This document shows, in pieces, positions 15,135 to 17,416 of a stretch of DNA of 17,416 nucleotides. Within the stretch, counting starts at the first letter, position 1, and the number at the start of each line of letters is the position of its first letter. Under the pieces are notes generated by a model, which was not told the DNA's origin, made no database searches, and saw only the letters and a program-made list of their open reading frames with translations. Source of the stretch: an uncultured Opitutia bacterium (GTDB lineage Bacteria > Verrucomicrobiota > Verrucomicrobiia > Opitutales > UBA953); assembly GCA_903921665.1 (NCBI GenBank), contig CAIXQT010000253.1:1-17416 (forward strand), in the 5' to 3' direction. The translations under genes were made by a program, and so were the position numbers.

Positions 15135-15689
15135 ATGCTGACCCGCTTCCGACCGTACCTGTCCTTCTGGGCGGTCTGCCTGGTCGCGATCGTCACCGAC
15201 GTCGCGACCAAGTTGCTGGTCGTCCGGCATATCCCGTTCGGGGCTTATTTCACCAACGACCCGGCGCGTCCGCCGGTCGTGCTGTTCGAACGCCTGTGGA
15301 TCGTGCATGTCGGCAACAAAGGCGCGGCGTGGGGTCTCGGCGCCGAGCACGACGTCCGCCCCTTCCTGATCTTCCTTGCGCTGGCGGTGCTCGCGCTCGT
15401 CTGGCGCTGGCGCCAGCCCCTGTTGCGAGAGCTCCAGGGCGGCCAGCTCGCCTTCGGCTTGTTCGTCGGCGGCACCTTGGGCAACGTCCGCGACCGCCTG
15501 TTCGGCGACCACGTGATCGACTTCATCGACGTGCATCTGCCGTATTACCGTTTCCCGGCCTTCAACGTGGCCGATTCCTGCATCTGCGTCGGCGTGGGCC
15601 TTTATATCATCATGTCTTACCGGCATGACCGCCTGCGCCGCGAGGCCATCGTCTCGCACGGCGGCGAGGATCCGCCCGCCGGCGCATGA
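15135..15689 (+). CDS. lspA: Lipoprotein signal peptidase (signal peptidase II)
   Basis: A 184-residue inner-membrane aspartyl protease that removes signal peptides from prolipoproteins after diacylglyceryl transfer. Four hydrophobic segments are seen. The conserved first-helix motif TDVATK holds Asp22; VGNKGAAWGLG (59-69) matches the N-x-G-A-A-x-G block; GGTLGNVRDRLFGDHVIDFID carries the first catalytic Asp (129) and FNVADS the second (147). The C-terminus has about 20 extra polar residues beyond the last helix. lspA next to ileS is a classical bacterial arrangement; here a dksA-like gene stands between. Its stop overlaps the start of the next gene by four bases (ATGA), so translation of that gene is probably coupled. 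The leader is GC-rich without a Shine-Dalgarno sequence. Confidence 0.95.
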   Translation: MLTRFRPYLSFWAVCLVAIVTDVATKLLVVRHIPFGAYFTNDPARPPVVLFERLWIVHVGNKGAAWGLGAEHDVRPFLIFLALAVLALVWRWRQPLLRELQGGQLAFGLFVGGTLGNVRDRLFGDHVIDFIDVHLPYYRFPAFNVADSCICVGVGLYIIMSYRHDRLRREAIVSHGGEDPPAGA

Positions 15690-16300
15690 GCGTGCGTTTC
15701 GACGTCGCCGCCCATCCGGGCGCCTTGGCGTACAAGCTGCTCGCCGGGCTCGTGGTCCCGCGCCCGATCGCTCTCGTGACCACGATCGACGCCGCCGGCG
15801 TGGTCAACGCCGCGCCGTTCTCGTTCTTCAACGTCATGGGCACCGAGCCGGCGATCGCCGTCTTCGCCCCGGCCGACCGCGACGACGGCTCCCTCAAGGA
15901 TACCGCCGCCAACCTGATGGCCACCGGCGAGTGCGTGATCCACGTCTGCGACGAGCCGGTCGCCGCGCCGATGGTCGAGTGCGCGCGCCCGCTGCCGCCG
16001 GGCGAGAGCGAGGTGCCGCGCGCGGGCTTCACGCTCGCGCCGTCCGAGCGCGTGCGCGTCCCGCGGCTCGTCGAATGTCCCGTGGCGCTCGAATGCCGCC
16101 TGCTCGATAGCCGGAAGTATGGCGACAACCGCTTCTTCGTCGTCGAGATCCTGCTCGCGCATGCGCGCGAAGGCGTGGCCGATCCGGCGACCTGGAAGGT
16201 CGACTACGTGCGGTATGCGCCGGTCGGACGGATGAACAGCCCTGACGGCTATGCGCGCACGACGGACCGTTTCAGCCTGCGGTTCCCGTCGGAGGGCTGA
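15686..16300 (+). CDS. Flavin reductase family protein (FMN-binding split barrel)
   Basis: A 204-residue protein of the flavin reductase-like, DIM6/NTAB type, expected to bind FMN (possibly as a homodimer) and use NAD(P)H or act as a flavin-dependent oxidoreductase. Motifs are RPIALVTTIDAAGVVNAAPF (26-45), SFFNVMGTEPA, DTAANLMATGECVIHV (72-87) and, near the end, VDYVRYAPVGRMNSPDGYAR. Length is normal for the family. The exact substrate cannot be inferred. It overlaps lspA by four bases (ATGA) and is the last gene of the ileS cluster. Its stop TGA directly abuts the stop of the convergent RluA-like gene, with no terminator between. Confidence 0.9.
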   Translation: MSVRFDVAAHPGALAYKLLAGLVVPRPIALVTTIDAAGVVNAAPFSFFNVMGTEPAIAVFAPADRDDGSLKDTAANLMATGECVIHVCDEPVAAPMVECARPLPPGESEVPRAGFTLAPSERVRVPRLVECPVALECRLLDSRKYGDNRFFVVEILLAHAREGVADPATWKVDYVRYAPVGRMNSPDGYARTTDRFSLRFPSEG

Positions 16301-17104
16301 TCAGATCCCCTTCGAGAGCCGCTTCACCACCGTCGCGAAATCGTCGGGCCGGGGCGCGATGATCTCGAATTCCTTGCCGGCGACCTTGCCGGCGACGCGC
16401 GCGAGGCGCAGCAGCAGGCCGCGGTGCAAGGGTTTGTCTTCGCCTTTGTTGAGGCGTCCCTTCGGCGTCGTATCGGTGAGCGTGACGCGGCCCGAGCGGC
16501 CGTACTTCAGTTCGCCCGCGATGCGGATGCCGCATTCGGTGGCATGGATGCGGACCTGGTCGCGGCGGGGGTAGGGCGTATGCGCGGTCCAAAGCCGCCA
16601 GCGGCCGCAGGCGCGGCCCGGTTCGAAGCGGGTCTGGGCGTGCTTGCCGTTGCGGTGCGACACGAACGCGCGCTCCTGCGAGTCGTCCATGCCCACGGGG
16701 AGGTCGCAGATCCCCGCGTCTTCCGGGGCGTCTTCCGTGCGCGCGATGAATTCGAAGTCGAAGCGGAAGGCGCCGGAGCCGAGGGCCTCGCGCCAGTCGG
16801 CCAACGCGGTGGCGCGGTCGGCGATGATCACGATGCCGGCGGATTCCGGTTCCGGACCGAAGACCGCGGCGGGTTCGGCGAGGCCGAGGCGGACCATCTC
16901 CGGCTTGCCGGCTTCGAGCTGCACGCGCAGCTGGCCGAGCAGGGTGGGCGCGCCTTTCTGCCAAGGGTGTTCTTCCAGCGCGACGCCGCTGGGCTTGTCG
17001 AGGGCGACCCAGCCCGGCCCGTAAGCCAAGACGGCCATGCGGTGGGCTTCCTCGCCGAGCAGGCCGGCGGCGAAACCGATGGAGGCTGGAGGCTGGTCGG
17101 ACAT
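16301..17104 (-). CDS. RluA-like pseudouridine synthase homologue with altered catalytic motif
   Basis: A 267-residue protein with the RluA-type fold signature: VALDKPSGVALEEHP (33-47), an Ala-Gly-Ile-Val-Ile strand after the catalytic site, GKHAQTRFEP, a Gln-Val-Arg-Ile-His block followed by IAGELKYG, and LHRGLLLRLAR near the end. RluA enzymes isomerise uridine to pseudouridine in rRNA or tRNA using an Asp in HRLDRDTSG. The aligned residues here read FGPEPESAG (82-90), so the catalytic Asp is Glu85 and the preceding HRL is lost. It is therefore either a divergent enzyme or a non-catalytic RNA-binding protein. A TTG 12 bases upstream is in frame, but the ATG at 17104 is preferred. The start is ten bases after the rpsT terminator. 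Confidence 0.8.
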   Translation of the reverse strand: MSDQPPASIGFAAGLLGEEAHRMAVLAYGPGWVALDKPSGVALEEHPWQKGAPTLLGQLRVQLEAGKPEMVRLGLAEPAAVFGPEPESAGIVIIADRATALADWREALGSGAFRFDFEFIARTEDAPEDAGICDLPVGMDDSQERAFVSHRNGKHAQTRFEPGRACGRWRLWTAHTPYPRRDQVRIHATECGIRIAGELKYGRSGRVTLTDTTPKGRLNKGEDKPLHRGLLLRLARVAGKVAGKEFEIIAPRPDDFATVVKRLSKGI

Positions 17105-17114
17105 TTCCGGGGAC

Positions 17115-17143
17115 AAAAAAACCCCGGCGCCTAGGCGACGGGG
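17115..17143 (-). terminator. Intrinsic terminator downstream of rpsT
   Basis: Minus strand hairpin 17122-17143: CCCCG and CGGGG outer arms, one mismatch, then CGCC/GGCG around a 2-base TA loop, followed by seven T (17121 down to 17115). It is 22 bases past the rpsT stop codon and ten bases before the ATG of the RluA-like gene. Confidence 0.9.
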
Positions 17144-17165
17144 TCGGTGAGGGGGCCGGCCGGCA

Positions 17166-17411
17166 TTACTTCTTGGCGGCAGCGAGCTTCTTCGCGAGGC
17201 GAGCCTTGATGCGGTTCGCCTTGTTGCGATGAATCACGCCGGTCTTCGCGGCCTTGTCGGCGGCGGAAGCGACCTGGGAGGCGGAAGCAGCGACGTTGTC
17301 ACCGGTCAGGCTCTTGACGAGGGACTTGAGACGGGTGCGGACGATCTTGTTGTGCTCAGCGCGACGGTTGGTCTGGCGGATGCTCTTCTTGTTAGCTTTG
17401 ATGTTGGCCAT
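17166..17411 (-). CDS. rpsT: 30S ribosomal protein S20
   Basis: An 81-residue, Lys/Arg/Ala-rich protein binding 16S rRNA in the small subunit. It begins MANIKANKKSIRQTNRRAEH, then RTRLKSLVKSL, and ends with GVIHRNKANRIKARLAKKLA, the normal S20 layout of three helices; length is typical (about 85). Only five bases of upstream DNA are in the window, so its promoter is not visible. A strong terminator follows. Confidence 0.97.
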   Translation of the reverse strand: MANIKANKKSIRQTNRRAEHNKIVRTRLKSLVKSLTGDNVAASASQVASAADKAAKTGVIHRNKANRIKARLAKKLAAAKK

Positions 17412-17416
17412 GTGAG

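Overview
This is a gene-dense, GC-rich chromosomal segment with no mobile element, RNA gene or CRISPR array that I can recognise. The best guess for the host is a Verrucomicrobiota bacterium of the Opitutales type. That is an inference from protein style: a DksA-like protein with a histone-H1-like Lys/Ala/Pro tail, an ileS-dksA-lspA order, a Gld-type ABC exporter operon, a DUF5684 protein, and translation starts that almost all lack a Shine-Dalgarno sequence. No marker gene settles the taxonomy.

Layout. 1-813 (+): C-terminal half of a class I fumarase, cut by the window edge and closed by a strong bidirectional terminator. 882-1781 (-): a DUF5684 membrane protein and a lone NADH dehydrogenase subunit A (nuoA). 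1850-7404 (-): a tight five-gene operon reading mscS-type channel, GldA-like ATPase, GldF-like permease, GldG-like auxiliary protein, DUF4340 protein. It ends in a terminator that lies only 15 bases before the nuoA start. 7522-10774 (+): trpS, a two-TM coiled-coil membrane protein and a predicted exported protein of unknown function. 10789-11052 (-): a small two-TM protein with a good promoter. 11209-16300 (+): ileS, a dksA-like gene, lspA and a flavin-reductase-like gene, packed with gaps of 12 and 14 bases and one 4-base overlap. 16301-17104 (-): an RluA-like pseudouridine synthase homologue. 17166-17411 (-): rpsT (ribosomal protein S20).

Most of the content is housekeeping: TCA cycle, respiration, two aminoacyl-tRNA synthetases, lipoprotein maturation and ribosome. 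The less ordinary parts are four. (1) Several housekeeping-type proteins have altered signature residues: IleRS with HIGT for HIGH and a half-lost C-terminal zinc site; a DksA homologue missing three of four zinc cysteines; an RluA homologue with Glu where the catalytic Asp should be. (2) The Gld-type exporter operon is headed by a mechanosensitive channel. (3) A trpS-linked pair of unknown proteins may form an envelope system. (4) Terminator hairpins twice sit directly in front of the next co-directional gene. I see no clear new defence or mobile system; the unknown pair at 8566-10774 and the altered-motif proteins are the best candidates for something undescribed.
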